From an uncultured Planctomycetota bacterium (lineage in GTDB: Bacteria > Planctomycetota > Phycisphaerae > Sedimentisphaerales > UBA12454): a stretch of 64,000 nt of DNA. Under the pieces are notes generated by a model. It made no database searches, had not been told where the DNA came from, and was given only the letters and a program-made list of their open reading frames with translations. The position numbers and the translations under genes were made by a program. Location: positions 1-64,000 of the forward strand of contig CAINDG010000044.1 in the NCBI GenBank assembly GCA_903847315.1. Reading direction: 5' to 3'. This document shows, piece after piece, positions 11,118-21,444 of the stretch. Within the stretch, counting starts at the first letter, position 1; each line of letters starts with the position of its first letter.

Positions 11118-12641
11118 TTAAATCGCGCCTTTTCCATCCTGTAATTTTTTATATTTATGCATCGCCGAAGTCAGTGCCGCAATCAACTTATCATTCAATT
11201 CTTTGGTTTTATTGATTTCGTCGATGTAATCACGATGTTCCTGCGAAAGCCACTGCAGGAACGCTTCCATAAACTGGCCGACGGCAATTACCGGCACATC
11301 GTCCAGCAGGCCGGTGATTCCTGAGAAAATTGTGATTACCTGCCTGCCGACATCCATCGGCGCAAATTGCGCCTGCTTGAGCAGTTCAACCATTCGACTG
11401 CCTCTGTCGAGCCGAATCTGCGTTGCCGAGTCAAGTTCTGTGCCTAATCTTGAAAAATTCTGCAGTTCCCAGAATGACGCCAGGTCCAGACGCAATCTTG
11501 AGGCGACTTTCTTCATCGCATTTACCTGGGCATGGCCTCCTACTCGGCTGACGCTCGTACCGACATCAACGGCGGGACGGATGCCGGAATGAAACAAACT
11601 TTTCTGCAGATAAATTTGTCCATCGGTAATTGAAATAATATTTGTCGGAATATATGATGAGATTTGTCCTTCGAGAGTTTCGACTATCGGCAAAGCGGTA
11701 AGCGAACCTCCTCCGAGTTTATCCGATAATTTCGCGCTGCGTTCGAGCAGTCTGCTGTGCAGATAAAAAATATCGCCCGGATACGCCTCACGTCCCGGCG
11801 GACGGCGAAGTAAGAGACTTAACTGGCGGTATGCGATAGCGTGTTTGCTTAAATCGTCATATATACATAGCGTATCGCGGTGCTGCTCGTACATAAAATA
11901 CTCGGCTATCGTACAGCCTGAGTAAGGCGCGATGTATTGCATCGGTGCGCTGTCGCCGGCCGAAGCTGCGATTACAATCGTATATTCCAGAGCGCCGTAT
12001 TTTTTCAGAATATCGACTACCTGGGCAATGGAAGATTCTTTCTGCCCGATAGCCACATACACGCAAATTACATCTTTGCCTTTCTGATTTATTATGATGT
12101 CCAGAGCAATTGCTGTTTTGCCGGTCTTGCGGTCGCCGATAATAAGCTCGCGCTGTCCCCGGCCGATAGGAATCATCGAATCAACACACTTAAGTCCCGT
12201 CTGTAGCGGCTGCTTGACCGGCTGACGCTGTACTATGCCGGGCGCCTGGGACTCGATAAGTCTGGTAGTTTGGGTTTTGATGCCGGGCCCGCCGTCAACA
12301 GGCCTGCAGAGCGGGTCGATTACCCTGCCGAGCAGTTCTTTGCCTGTCGGAACCGACATTAGCCTGCCGGCGGGACGTACATCCGAACCTGCCTTGACTT
12401 TTACATATTCGCCGTAAATGATAGCGCCGATGGAGTCCTCCTCAAGATTAAACACTTCGCCGAAAACATCGTTTTCAAACTGAAGAATTTCTCCGACCAT
12501 AGCGTCGCTCAGTCCGTAGATGCGGGCGGTGCCGTCGCCCACTTCCACAACCTGCCCGACTTTGGAAACGTCCAGTTTGTTTTTATACTGGCTTATCTGT
12601 TTTTTCAGGATGTCGCTTAATTCACTTACATCAAATTCCAT
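11118..12641 (-). CDS. atpA: F1Fo ATP synthase subunit alpha
   Basis: ELIIGDRKTGKTAIALDIIINQ; PGREAYPGDIFYLHSRLLERSAK. Confidence 0.98.
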   Translation of the reverse strand: MEFDVSELSDILKKQISQYKNKLDVSKVGQVVEVGDGTARIYGLSDAMVGEILQFENDVFGEVFNLEEDSIGAIIYGEYVKVKAGSDVRPAGRLMSVPTGKELLGRVIDPLCRPVDGGPGIKTQTTRLIESQAPGIVQRQPVKQPLQTGLKCVDSMIPIGRGQRELIIGDRKTGKTAIALDIIINQKGKDVICVYVAIGQKESSIAQVVDILKKYGALEYTIVIAASAGDSAPMQYIAPYSGCTIAEYFMYEQHRDTLCIYDDLSKHAIAYRQLSLLLRRPPGREAYPGDIFYLHSRLLERSAKLSDKLGGGSLTALPIVETLEGQISSYIPTNIISITDGQIYLQKSLFHSGIRPAVDVGTSVSRVGGHAQVNAMKKVASRLRLDLASFWELQNFSRLGTELDSATQIRLDRGSRMVELLKQAQFAPMDVGRQVITIFSGITGLLDDVPVIAVGQFMEAFLQWLSQEHRDYIDEINKTKELNDKLIAALTSAMHKYKKLQDGKGAI

Positions 12642-13200
12642 GAAGTTCCCTTCGTTTTGTCATTTCTTTAACCGTAAGATGCAGTCTGTTTCTAATGGAA
12701 TTGTCTATAACTTTATCGCCATAACGAATTACAATACCGCCTATGATGGACGGATTAACAACCACTTCAAGTTTCACCCTGCCGCTTATCGCAGCGGCTA
12801 TATTTTCCTTAAGTTTTTCAATTTCCGCGTTATCCATCGCTTTGGAAACCATAACTTTTACACGGTGCAGGCCGTTGCGGGCTTCCCAGAGTTCATTATA
12901 TCTGGCGATAATCTGCGGCAAAAATCTCGCGCGGTTGTGTTCAATAGCAACCATCAGTAAATTTACTGTCAGCTCGTTTAGTTTTCCCGAAAACACCTCG
13001 TCTATCAGCCGTTTTTTATCCTCCTCGTGAAAAGACGGCGAGTTCAACATCGCTTCCAATTCCTTCGATTGAGCGATAAGGCCTGTTAAAATATCGAAAT
13101 CGTTTTTTAAAACGTCAATCGACTGAGATTGTTCGGCAAGCTCAAAAACCGCTTGTGCATAAGTTTGTCCTATCCGGATAGCTTTATCATTTATATTCAT
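12631..13200 (-). CDS. atpH: F1Fo ATP synthase subunit delta
   Basis: YAQAVFELAEQ...; PSIIGGIVIRYGDKVIDNSIRNRLHLT. Confidence 0.93.
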   Translation of the reverse strand: MNINDKAIRIGQTYAQAVFELAEQSQSIDVLKNDFDILTGLIAQSKELEAMLNSPSFHEEDKKRLIDEVFSGKLNELTVNLLMVAIEHNRARFLPQIIARYNELWEARNGLHRVKVMVSKAMDNAEIEKLKENIAAAISGRVKLEVVVNPSIIGGIVIRYGDKVIDNSIRNRLHLTVKEMTKRRELHGI

Positions 13201-13219
13201 AGATTTTTATGCGGATTAA

Positions 13220-13771
13220 CTACTTCTTGAGTTCATCTATGGCATCGTTAATAAGCTGTTTATTGTCCTGGTCGGTGATTGTCCGCCCAAGCACTTTTTT
13301 GCCGAGCAGCAGCATAATATCGCCGGCCTGCTCCCATAACTGGTCTTCTGCCGCGGCGCGGGCATGTTCAATATCCTGTGTGGCCTGGTGCCTTATATCA
13401 GACACCTTCCGATGCGCCGCTTCCGTCATCTCCTGTTCGTGTTTCAGCGCCCTGTCGGTCGCTTCCCGAAGAATCTGCGGACGCCGCTGCTCGATATCCT
13501 CGCGTATTTTTTGCGCCTCTCTGCGAGAGTGTTCCGCCGATTCTATCTGCCCTCTTATGTGTTCCTCTCTGTCCTTTAGGGCCTTGAGCATAGGTTTCCA
13601 TGCAAATTTACCCAGCACAAAAAGCAGCAGCACAAAGGCCAGAACCGTCCATATCGCTTCGGCAAATGACCCGCCGAAAATTCCTTCGTTCGATACGGCA
13701 GGAGCGCCCTCTGAAGCCAGAACATCGGCACACATAAAAAGCGTTATCAGAAATATCTTCAATGTTTTCAT
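13220..13771 (-). CDS. atpF: F1Fo ATP synthase subunit b
   Basis: Single TM plus FAWKPMLKALKDREEHIRGQIESAEHSRREA coiled coil; operon position. Confidence 0.93.
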   Translation of the reverse strand: MKTLKIFLITLFMCADVLASEGAPAVSNEGIFGGSFAEAIWTVLAFVLLLFVLGKFAWKPMLKALKDREEHIRGQIESAEHSRREAQKIREDIEQRRPQILREATDRALKHEQEMTEAAHRKVSDIRHQATQDIEHARAAAEDQLWEQAGDIMLLLGKKVLGRTITDQDNKQLINDAIDELKK

Positions 13772-13794
13772 TTTCTTTGGTCAGAATTTACTGT

Positions 13795-14091
13795 TTATGA
13801 GCGCAGCCAGTAAAGAGTTAAAAAGCAAATTATCAATGCAAAAAACGTAACGCCTTCGACAAGCGACGCTGCAACAATCATCGCCATGAATATACGGCCC
13901 TCAGCTTCCGGCTGACGGGCTATCGCATCGACCGCTTTGCTCCCAATCCAGCCTATGCCAAGACCGGCGCCGATAATTGCAAGGCCGCAGCCTATCGGTG
14001 CCGCCCAAATTGCCCAACTGCCGCCGCCTGCCGCGACCGCTTCTGCTAACATATTACCTGCTAAATCAATCATTGTTTTTCGAGCCTCCAA
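13795..14091 (-). CDS. atpE: F1Fo ATP synthase subunit c
   Basis: IIGAGLGIGWIGSKAVDAIARQPEAEGRIF...AASLVEGVTFFALII; two TM helices. Confidence 0.95.
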   Translation of the reverse strand: MEARKTMIDLAGNMLAEAVAAGGGSWAIWAAPIGCGLAIIGAGLGIGWIGSKAVDAIARQPEAEGRIFMAMIVAASLVEGVTFFALIICFLTLYWLRS

Positions 14092-14100
14092 AAAAATGGT

Positions 14101-14913
14101 CTAATGTTCCGGCGAAATAGAAAAACTTATATAAAGAGTAGACAGAATCGTAAATATGTACGCCTGCACAAATGCTACCAGCAATTCTAAGATTGACAGC
14201 GTCGCAGCGCTCAATACCGATGGTGTTGCGGCGATATAGCTTTTAAAAACCATGATTAAGCCGATAAAAGTACCTATAACGATATGACCGGCGATTATAT
14301 TCGCAAAAAGACGTATTGCCAGTGTAAAAGGTCTTACGAATAAGGTTATCAATTCAATAAAATATATAAACGGCATAATCCACCATGGCACGGGAGGAGC
14401 AATGTTGGTCAGATAACGCCGAAGACCCTGTTCCCTGATGCCGGATATATTAGACATAACAAATACAACTACCGCCATCGCGCCGGTAATCCAGATATTT
14501 GCCGTGGCGGGGCCGCCAAAATGGCTCTCTTTCCTCGTCAGCAAAAATAGAATCTTTTCACTCGGAATCATCCCGAGCAGGTTAAGGCTCAGAATGAAAA
14601 AAAACACAGTCCAGATAAATCCTATATATTGGTCGGTATGGTCTTTCAGTATCGGCCTTGCGAGTTCCTCACGCAAAAATACACATATTGATTCCACCAG
14701 ATTTTGTATTCCTTTAGGAATCAGGCTTTTCCGTCTTGCCGCAAAGGGTATGACTATCAGCAGCAGCACCATTGCCACGGCAACTACGAACATATGGTTG
14801 CTTACAACTATATGCCACGGTCCGACAGAAAATGTAAACACCGGCACAGGAATAACAGGCTCAAGTGGATTAAACTCGGCTAAAATCGCAATATATGAGT
14901 TACTTAAATTCAA
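14101..14913 (-). CDS. atpB: F1Fo ATP synthase subunit a
   Basis: Polytopic; LFVRPFTLAIRLFANIIAGH and LLVAFVQAYIFTILSTLYI. Confidence 0.95.
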   Translation of the reverse strand: MNLSNSYIAILAEFNPLEPVIPVPVFTFSVGPWHIVVSNHMFVVAVAMVLLLIVIPFAARRKSLIPKGIQNLVESICVFLREELARPILKDHTDQYIGFIWTVFFFILSLNLLGMIPSEKILFLLTRKESHFGGPATANIWITGAMAVVVFVMSNISGIREQGLRRYLTNIAPPVPWWIMPFIYFIELITLFVRPFTLAIRLFANIIAGHIVIGTFIGLIMVFKSYIAATPSVLSAATLSILELLVAFVQAYIFTILSTLYISFSISPEH

Positions 14914-15052
14914 AGCTTTTCTAAACTCCCGTTAACCTTGATTTTTTAACGCCTGTTAGGCTCGTTATTCTAACAATCCCGGCAAAATAAGCAATAGTGT
15001 CCTGATTTGTCAGGATAAAATTGCCTGTTATTCGAGATAAACACAGGTTATA

Positions 15053-16954
15053 ATGGCTGATATGACAGATATCGATGTCCTGAAAACGGAAAAATTAGCT
15101 CCAAAATCGTTTATGACCGCCGGTCCTACTCTGCACTACAGCCATGCAAACGTAAACGGCTGTTATTTCCTTGCGGTTTGCGTATATTATTTTGCCGCCG
15201 TTTTTTGGTCGAAGCTTTTGACCGGCAATCTTATCTGTCCTGACTTCCCCGGCCCTTTTCACATTGAGAAACTTATCCTGTCGCCATTAAGTATTTTTGA
15301 ATATCCAGCCCAAATATTTGTAATGGGTCTTCTTATTGGAATTTTTATTGCCGCTCCAATCCTCGCCTCGCAGCTTATGAGTTTCGGATATAGTATTTTA
15401 TTTGTGCTGATACTGTCTTTCATAGCGGGTCTGCCGGGGCTTGCGATTACTGTCCTGATTGGAGCCTTCGCGGCGGCATTAAGACCATTACGCTTCAGGT
15501 CGCGGTACATCTCCATCGTTTTATGCATTTCGCCTGCGCTTATATATTTCGGTTTTTTTGGCGGGGCAAAAAATACCGACAGCATCCAATGGGCGATGTC
15601 ATTTGCCCCATGGCTTAACGGTTTGTTTACGGCACTGGTAATCGCCGCTGTTGCAATTATAATTGGTCATTTCACACGCTACAGGCCCGGCCTGATATGG
15701 AGTATAACAGCCGTCGTTCTTGTCGCTGCCGTAATCATCTTTCAGAACACAATCGGCCTTTCCGAGCTTGACTATCAGCTTTATATCGCAAAGAATAACC
15801 CGGAAATCATAAAGGAATTCCAGGACAACAGTATTACAGATGCGCTCGACCGCACATTGAAAAACCCGCAAAGCAAAATATATTTCCAATCGCCTTTTTA
15901 TCCCGCTGAGCCGATCGCTTTAAGGACTGTGCTGAAAAAAGAAATTCAAAACAGACTGCTGCTCGACCGCTGGCCTGAGTGGTTCGACGAACCGGCCAAT
16001 CTCGGCTACCAGGCGGAAAAACGGCAGCTTTTGAGGCAATATGACAAATTTATTAACCCCCCAAAACAATGGTGGAAGCCGGCGTTTCTGCACAGTACAC
16101 TTCTGAACAGTAAAATCAGAATAAAACGAATGCCCATAGCGCTTTATTACAAAGCTATGTTAAGCGAACTTTCGCCGGAACTTAATATCCTTGTCGAGAA
16201 GGAAACCCTGCATTTCTACAACGACTATCCGCACTTGGAAAACCTCCCGATATGGCACAGGCTTTTCTCTGAATATCCCGAAAGCATAGAGTCGATTGAA
16301 GCTCGCTGGCGAAGGGCTGTTCATCTTGCCGGAATGGAAGAATTTTCTCACGCCGGCGACTTGATAGAACAGGGCCTTTCGATGATTGAAAAAAATTCAG
16401 CAAAAACCGCTGATATTCCCGTAAATGAAAGCGAAGCGATTTTCCATAAACCCGCAACAAGCGCCGTCACCGATTACGAACTTAAAAAAATCAAAAGAAA
16501 ACTCCAATACCTGAAAAATCTTACCAGCGCCGAAAATCTCGGCAGCGAAATCAAAGATAAGCATCTGCTGGCTCAGTTTATTATTCTCAATCCTCACGAT
16601 ATCCTTTATAAAATACAGCTCGATAATCTGCTCCAGCAGGCAGGCGCTAAAAGTCCCCTTGCAGACAACATTACCCTGGCACAAACTATGCTTATTTCCG
16701 ATATGGTTTTAAGGGCTCAGCAATTGAGCGAAGTCGCCAAAAATTTCGCAGGCACTGATGGCGGCATCCAGGCAAAATTCGAGCAGGCTTCCCTGAAACT
16801 TTCTATCTGGAAAGAACACAATTTAAGCAAGGCAGAAAAAGAAAAGTACCTGACTGAAGCAAAAGCAGACCTTGAACGTTTTCTTAAAGACTACCCCAAA
16901 AACATCTTCGCAGAACAGGCTCGTGAAAAACTCGCCGCCCTGCCTGCCAAATAA
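15053..16954 (+). CDS. Large membrane protein with soluble C-terminal TPR-like region
   Basis: Five or more TM segments, then long helical region; divergent from atp operon. Confidence 0.55.
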   Translation: MADMTDIDVLKTEKLAPKSFMTAGPTLHYSHANVNGCYFLAVCVYYFAAVFWSKLLTGNLICPDFPGPFHIEKLILSPLSIFEYPAQIFVMGLLIGIFIAAPILASQLMSFGYSILFVLILSFIAGLPGLAITVLIGAFAAALRPLRFRSRYISIVLCISPALIYFGFFGGAKNTDSIQWAMSFAPWLNGLFTALVIAAVAIIIGHFTRYRPGLIWSITAVVLVAAVIIFQNTIGLSELDYQLYIAKNNPEIIKEFQDNSITDALDRTLKNPQSKIYFQSPFYPAEPIALRTVLKKEIQNRLLLDRWPEWFDEPANLGYQAEKRQLLRQYDKFINPPKQWWKPAFLHSTLLNSKIRIKRMPIALYYKAMLSELSPELNILVEKETLHFYNDYPHLENLPIWHRLFSEYPESIESIEARWRRAVHLAGMEEFSHAGDLIEQGLSMIEKNSAKTADIPVNESEAIFHKPATSAVTDYELKKIKRKLQYLKNLTSAENLGSEIKDKHLLAQFIILNPHDILYKIQLDNLLQQAGAKSPLADNITLAQTMLISDMVLRAQQLSEVAKNFAGTDGGIQAKFEQASLKLSIWKEHNLSKAEKEKYLTEAKADLERFLKDYPKNIFAEQAREKLAALPAK

Positions 16955-17031
16955 CAACCCCTTTTCTTCGCAAATTTGCCTGTTTTGCCAAATTTGACTT
17001 TTCCTTTAATTTTTAGTATAATAAACCAACG

Positions 17032-18063
17032 ATGCAAAGCAGGATAATAATAGATAGCGTTAAGGATGGTAAAATACTGCTGATAGGCAGGAAAGACAGA
17101 ACTGCCGTCAATACCTCTGATTGTACCGGCATTCAGTTTCACAGCAGCGAAAATATCCCTGACGCCATTGCCGCCGTTTCAGCAAATAAATTTGACGTCA
17201 TAGCAATATCCCTAGACGTCTTTGATAAAAATCTAATTTCCTCTCTTAAAAACTTTCGGCAGGTAAGCCCTAATGCAAAAATTCTTCTGCTGGCCCAGAT
17301 GTATCAGGAGCCGTTAGCCGCCGAAATAGTCGCTCAGTCGAACAACGGCTCAAAACTGCTCGATGATTATTATATCTGCCCCGTTGCTTTCACTTTAAAA
17401 AATGAACAGCAGCCCAAATTAAAAACCGCCCTGCCTGATTCCAAACTTGCCGCTGAACAGCTTGAGCGGATAGAAATTCTCGAAAAACTGGTGATGGAAG
17501 ATGAACTCACCGGCGTTAAAAACAGAAGATATGTCAGGGAATTTCTTCGTCAGATACTTGAACACGCAAAACAATTGTCTCTGCAGACGACTCTGCTTAT
17601 ATTCGACATCGACAATTTCAAGCAATACAACGACCTCTATGGACATCCTGTCGGAGACAATATTCTAAAACAGGCCGCTGTCCTGATGCAGAAATGCTGC
17701 AGAAAGCAGGACATTGTCGGCAGAATCGGCGGCGATGAGTTTGCCGTCGTTTTTTGGAACCTGCCCGCCGACAAATCTATCGCCTTTGACGCCGGCCAGA
17801 AAGAAGAAAGAAGACGGACTGAAAGCGAACATCCCACACAGGTAATAAATATCTGTGAAAGATTCAGGAGAGAGCTTAATAAAACCGACCTCCCGGCGCT
17901 TGGCGCGGAGGGCAAAGGAATTCTGGCAATAAGCGGAGGTCTGGCCGCATTCCCTCGTGACGGCTCCAACGTTAATGAACTCTTCGAACAGGCCGATAAA
18001 GCCCTGCTGGAAGCTAAACGCAACGGCAAAAATCGCGTTTACCTCGTCGGCAACGAAGGCTGA
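17032..18063 (+). CDS. GGDEF-domain diguanylate cyclase with receiver-like N-terminus
   Basis: DELTGVKNRRYVREFL...FDIDNFKQYNDLYGHPVGDNILKQ...RIGGDEFAVVFW. Confidence 0.93.
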   Translation: MQSRIIIDSVKDGKILLIGRKDRTAVNTSDCTGIQFHSSENIPDAIAAVSANKFDVIAISLDVFDKNLISSLKNFRQVSPNAKILLLAQMYQEPLAAEIVAQSNNGSKLLDDYYICPVAFTLKNEQQPKLKTALPDSKLAAEQLERIEILEKLVMEDELTGVKNRRYVREFLRQILEHAKQLSLQTTLLIFDIDNFKQYNDLYGHPVGDNILKQAAVLMQKCCRKQDIVGRIGGDEFAVVFWNLPADKSIAFDAGQKEERRRTESEHPTQVINICERFRRELNKTDLPALGAEGKGILAISGGLAAFPRDGSNVNELFEQADKALLEAKRNGKNRVYLVGNEG

Positions 18064-18082
18064 AAAGTCGCGGCAAACCTGA

Positions 18083-19321
18083 TTAAAGCCTGACCGCTTC
18101 TGTCGGCCCCGTAAGTTTATATCTGACGCCCCGCCATTTTATTGTCCTGCCCACCGATGAAGAAACAATACAGAAAAGCATAAGCAATGACCAGAACGGA
18201 TTTCCAATAATATCAGCAATCGCCGCGATTTTCATTCGAGGCCAATCGGCAGGAAAAATCCTGAAAATCATTCTTTGCCTCAAAAAGGCTCTTGTCATCT
18301 GCCCCGCAAAAAAAACAATTGCCGCTGCCAGAAAAATATGCCATTCGTTTATCTGTTTTTGCCATGAAAAAAACGCCAGAATTGCAAAACCCCACAGACC
18401 GAAAACAGAAAATACGCTGCTGAACAATCCAAACCACCATGTTCCCGGAGTAGTCACCCTTGTAATAATAAACTGCCGTCTGGCAAATTCAAAAAGATTC
18501 TGCCAGTTGGTCTGTTCAAAAGAAGCGACAAGACAGCCGGGCACAAAAACCACTTTAAGTTTTGCTTTTTTAACTTCTCTGCTTAACGTCAAATCGTCGC
18601 TTATCGCACTTCGCCATATTTCAGCTATGCCGAGCCTTTTGAACAAATCGACCCGAACAGCCATTGAACCGCCCCATGCCTGGTTGAAAATTGTCGGGCC
18701 AAGCAATTGCGCAACCTTGGCATTCATCGCCGACAGCGCCAGCGTTGCAAGATTATTTTTCAGCGGTATATACCAGCGATAACCGCTTGAGACGCCTTGT
18801 TTTTCTTTTCGCAGCGGATAGACAAGACAGCTCAGCCAATCGCTGCGAACACAGGCATCGGAATCCGCAAACGCAAAAACCTCAACGTCTTTTCCAATAC
18901 TTCTGCACGCATAAAGCAGATTGTGCAGCTTTTGGCTGCCCTGGGCCGCCACACCGGCGACAAGAACTCTGATACTGAATGCCTTTGTGCTTTTTTCGAA
19001 TCGACTCTTAAGACCGAGCAGAGAATTATAAGCCGCATCTTCGGTGCTTTCGGTCACGAATATCATCTCATAATCATCGTAATCAAGCTGGTAAAATGAA
19101 CTGATATTTTTATCAAAGGCCGTGTCAATCCCCTTGCACGGTATAATCAATGCGACTTTAGGGCGGTAAGAAGTGCGTTTTCTGGCAAATTTTACCAGAA
19201 CATATCTGTAATGCTGAAAAATCTGAAAAATAAATAAGGCCTGTATCAGAATGGCGGCTATTGCTATCGTATGCAAAAATACCATATCCGCAGGCCCCTT
19301 TACCTTAGTAAATACTTGCAA
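18083..19321 (-). CDS. Glycosyltransferase family 2/21-like (ceramide glucosyltransferase-like)
   Basis: PKVALIIPCKG; FAFADSDACVRSDWL; SAISDDLTLSREV; FARRQFIITR. Confidence 0.85.
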   Translation of the reverse strand: MQVFTKVKGPADMVFLHTIAIAAILIQALFIFQIFQHYRYVLVKFARKRTSYRPKVALIIPCKGIDTAFDKNISSFYQLDYDDYEMIFVTESTEDAAYNSLLGLKSRFEKSTKAFSIRVLVAGVAAQGSQKLHNLLYACRSIGKDVEVFAFADSDACVRSDWLSCLVYPLRKEKQGVSSGYRWYIPLKNNLATLALSAMNAKVAQLLGPTIFNQAWGGSMAVRVDLFKRLGIAEIWRSAISDDLTLSREVKKAKLKVVFVPGCLVASFEQTNWQNLFEFARRQFIITRVTTPGTWWFGLFSSVFSVFGLWGFAILAFFSWQKQINEWHIFLAAAIVFFAGQMTRAFLRQRMIFRIFPADWPRMKIAAIADIIGNPFWSLLMLFCIVSSSVGRTIKWRGVRYKLTGPTEAVRL

Positions 19322-20156
19322 CCGGAATAAGTGCGCCGATTAATTTCTCTATCGTATATGGAGTGTTAAGGTCAACGTGCAGCAGATAGCCGTGGTTATG
19401 CTGGGAGTCCACAATGATAAGATTCTTATTATTGCTCATCCAGCCGGTTTCCTGTGTCTGATGACCGAGCACAAAAAAATCAACGTCAAGTTTTTGTGCA
19501 AAAAAGTCGATGGTTTTGTCGCTTTGCGCTCTGCCCCACGTCAGAAGATAGGCTGAATTAGGTCTTACGATATCGCTGATTTTCAATTGTCTGTTGAATA
19601 TCTTAAAATCGAATTTTTCCGCCATCCTGTCCGAAGGCAGAGAATGCGATATCCATATCCGGTTTGGACATTTGACGGCAAGCGGCTGAGAAAAAAGGAA
19701 TCGTTCAATCGCGCTTTCCACGGCTTTGGCATCTTTGCCGAAACGCCGTTCCATCGCCGCACGCATCGCCGAGTTCATCTCTTTGCCGCCCTTCATAACA
19801 TCGCTGTTGCTTATGAAAGCAGTATCGTGGTTCGCAAGGATAATATGCACTCTGTCGGGATACTCGACTTTAAGCCTGACGGCATCAGCCAGCAGTTCAA
19901 ACGACAGACACCCTCCCTTTTCATCCTCCGCCCCGCCGTGTATGATTTCCTGCAGAATAAGATGGCTATCGGGACTGTCTTTAAGATTTGTATAAGAAAT
20001 AATCCGCTCGAAATTCCGCCTGTGGCCGTGAATATCGCCGGCAACGATTAAATCGCCCTCCTGCGGCAGAACCACAAGATTGGCCTTGCGGTATTTATCC
20101 TGCCGATTTGCAAGGATACCAGCTTCGAGCAGTTTGATAAATTCTTCCGTCATCAC
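19305..20156 (-). CDS. Calcineurin-like metallophosphoesterase
   Basis: VAGDIHGHRRNFERI; ILANHDTAF; FVLGHQTQETG. Confidence 0.87.
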   Translation of the reverse strand: MMTEEFIKLLEAGILANRQDKYRKANLVVLPQEGDLIVAGDIHGHRRNFERIISYTNLKDSPDSHLILQEIIHGGAEDEKGGCLSFELLADAVRLKVEYPDRVHIILANHDTAFISNSDVMKGGKEMNSAMRAAMERRFGKDAKAVESAIERFLFSQPLAVKCPNRIWISHSLPSDRMAEKFDFKIFNRQLKISDIVRPNSAYLLTWGRAQSDKTIDFFAQKLDVDFFVLGHQTQETGWMSNNKNLIIVDSQHNHGYLLHVDLNTPYTIEKLIGALIPVASIY

Positions 20157-20998
20157 TGGCCGCCCAGCTTTTTGGTAAAAATGCTGTGTATCAGAAGGTC
20201 GAGCCTCGATATTACTTCAGCCATCGAGTTGGGGCGCTTTTCCGGCTCTTCCTTCACACAATCCATTACAAGATTTGAAACGCCTATCGGTATCCTGCGG
20301 AACATCTTGTGCGGGGCAACAAAACTTTTGGAACCCAGCATTCCCATCAGGTCGTTGGCCTGCGGAATCAAAGTCGGAACATTTTTACCGGTCATCGCCC
20401 AGTACATCGTTGCTCCAAGATTGAAAATATCCGTCCGCTGGTCCAGATGTCTTCTCTTTACCTGCTCAGGCGCGATATAATCAGGCGTTCCCTGTATTCT
20501 GGGTTTTACTGTGCCGATTTTACAGCCCTGTCCAAGGTCGATTATTTTTATGGCGCCGGATTCGTTGTTTATCAGGATATTATTTGGTTTGATATCGCAA
20601 TGGATATAGCCCTGCTGATGCATCGCGTTAAGACCGTCGGCAACCATACGAAATACAAGAAGAACATCGCCAAGACTTAAGGATTTTGATTTCTCAAGGG
20701 TCTCGCCTTCGAACATCTCCATCGAAAGCAGTATCTCTTTGGCCTTAAACATTCCGCGACGTCTAATCAGCTTGTTGCATTTACGAAGATACGGATGGCT
20801 GACAGCCTGGGCGACTTTATATTCATTTGTCACCTGCTCGAATATCCGGTCGTCCTCGGGCTTTTCATAGACAGACCGCTTTAGAGCAACTGTCTCGCCG
20901 GTCTCCTCGTCGCGCGCAAGAAAAATTGTGCTCCGGGCACCTGTCCCGAGCTTTTTTATTACCGTAAAACCTTTTAATTCAAGTCTATCAATCGCCAT
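20153..20998 (-). CDS. Serine/threonine protein kinase
   Basis: GTGARSTIFLARDEETGETVALK; YIHCDIKPNNILIN; IDLGQG; GTPDYIAPEQ. Confidence 0.93.
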   Translation of the reverse strand: MAIDRLELKGFTVIKKLGTGARSTIFLARDEETGETVALKRSVYEKPEDDRIFEQVTNEYKVAQAVSHPYLRKCNKLIRRRGMFKAKEILLSMEMFEGETLEKSKSLSLGDVLLVFRMVADGLNAMHQQGYIHCDIKPNNILINNESGAIKIIDLGQGCKIGTVKPRIQGTPDYIAPEQVKRRHLDQRTDIFNLGATMYWAMTGKNVPTLIPQANDLMGMLGSKSFVAPHKMFRRIPIGVSNLVMDCVKEEPEKRPNSMAEVISRLDLLIHSIFTKKLGGQ

Positions 20999-21131
20999 TG
21001 GCTGATATTATAACTATTTAACAATATTTTTAAATAAACTTTGTTTAAACAAAAATCAATAAGGAACCCCCCTTGAATCGACCGGAAAAAGAAACAGACA
21101 GGCCACCAGATTTCTTCCAGACATATCTAAT

Positions 21132-21204
21132 CTCCCCGAGTAGGATTCGAACCTACGACCTAGCGGTTAACAGCCGCTCGCTCTACCAATTGAGCTATCG
21201 GGGA
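21132..21204 (-). tRNA. tRNA-Asn(GTT)
   Basis: TCCCCGATAGCTCAATTGGTAGAGCGAGCGGCTGTTAACCGCTAGGTCGTAGGTTCGAATCCTACTCGGGGA on minus strand. Confidence 0.96.
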
Positions 21205-21375
21205 ATAACTCATAAACCATTGATTTTCGCATTTTTTCCCGTTTTTGTCAAGAGCAAAGATGCACTTTCCACCCCCAAAATCAGCCAAAATTCCTGCCGC
21301 TGCGAACAGCACCCAAAAATTACTGGCAGAGGCAAACCTCAACTGTCTGTGAAATTACAGTACAAATAAACATTT

Positions 21376-21413
21376 CAACAGCCCGTATCCCTTAAAACCG
21401 GTACGGGCTGTTG
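21376..21413 (-). terminator. Terminator-like hairpin downstream of the RRM gene
   Basis: caacagcccgta / tacgggctgttg, 12-bp perfect stem. Confidence 0.6.
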
Positions 21414-21444
21414 ATAATTTTGTAATCAGATTCCTGACGGAAAA

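Noticed and set aside
13795-14091. Possible sodium-type c subunit
   Set aside because: The Q32/ES(T) sodium-ligand pattern is not seen (ion-site region reads VEGVTFF and helix 1 lacks the Gln), so proton coupling is the default.
15000-15015. tcctga-tttg-tcagga hairpin between atpB and the divergent gene
   Set aside because: Only 6 bp, common by chance in a region of this size; no supporting context.
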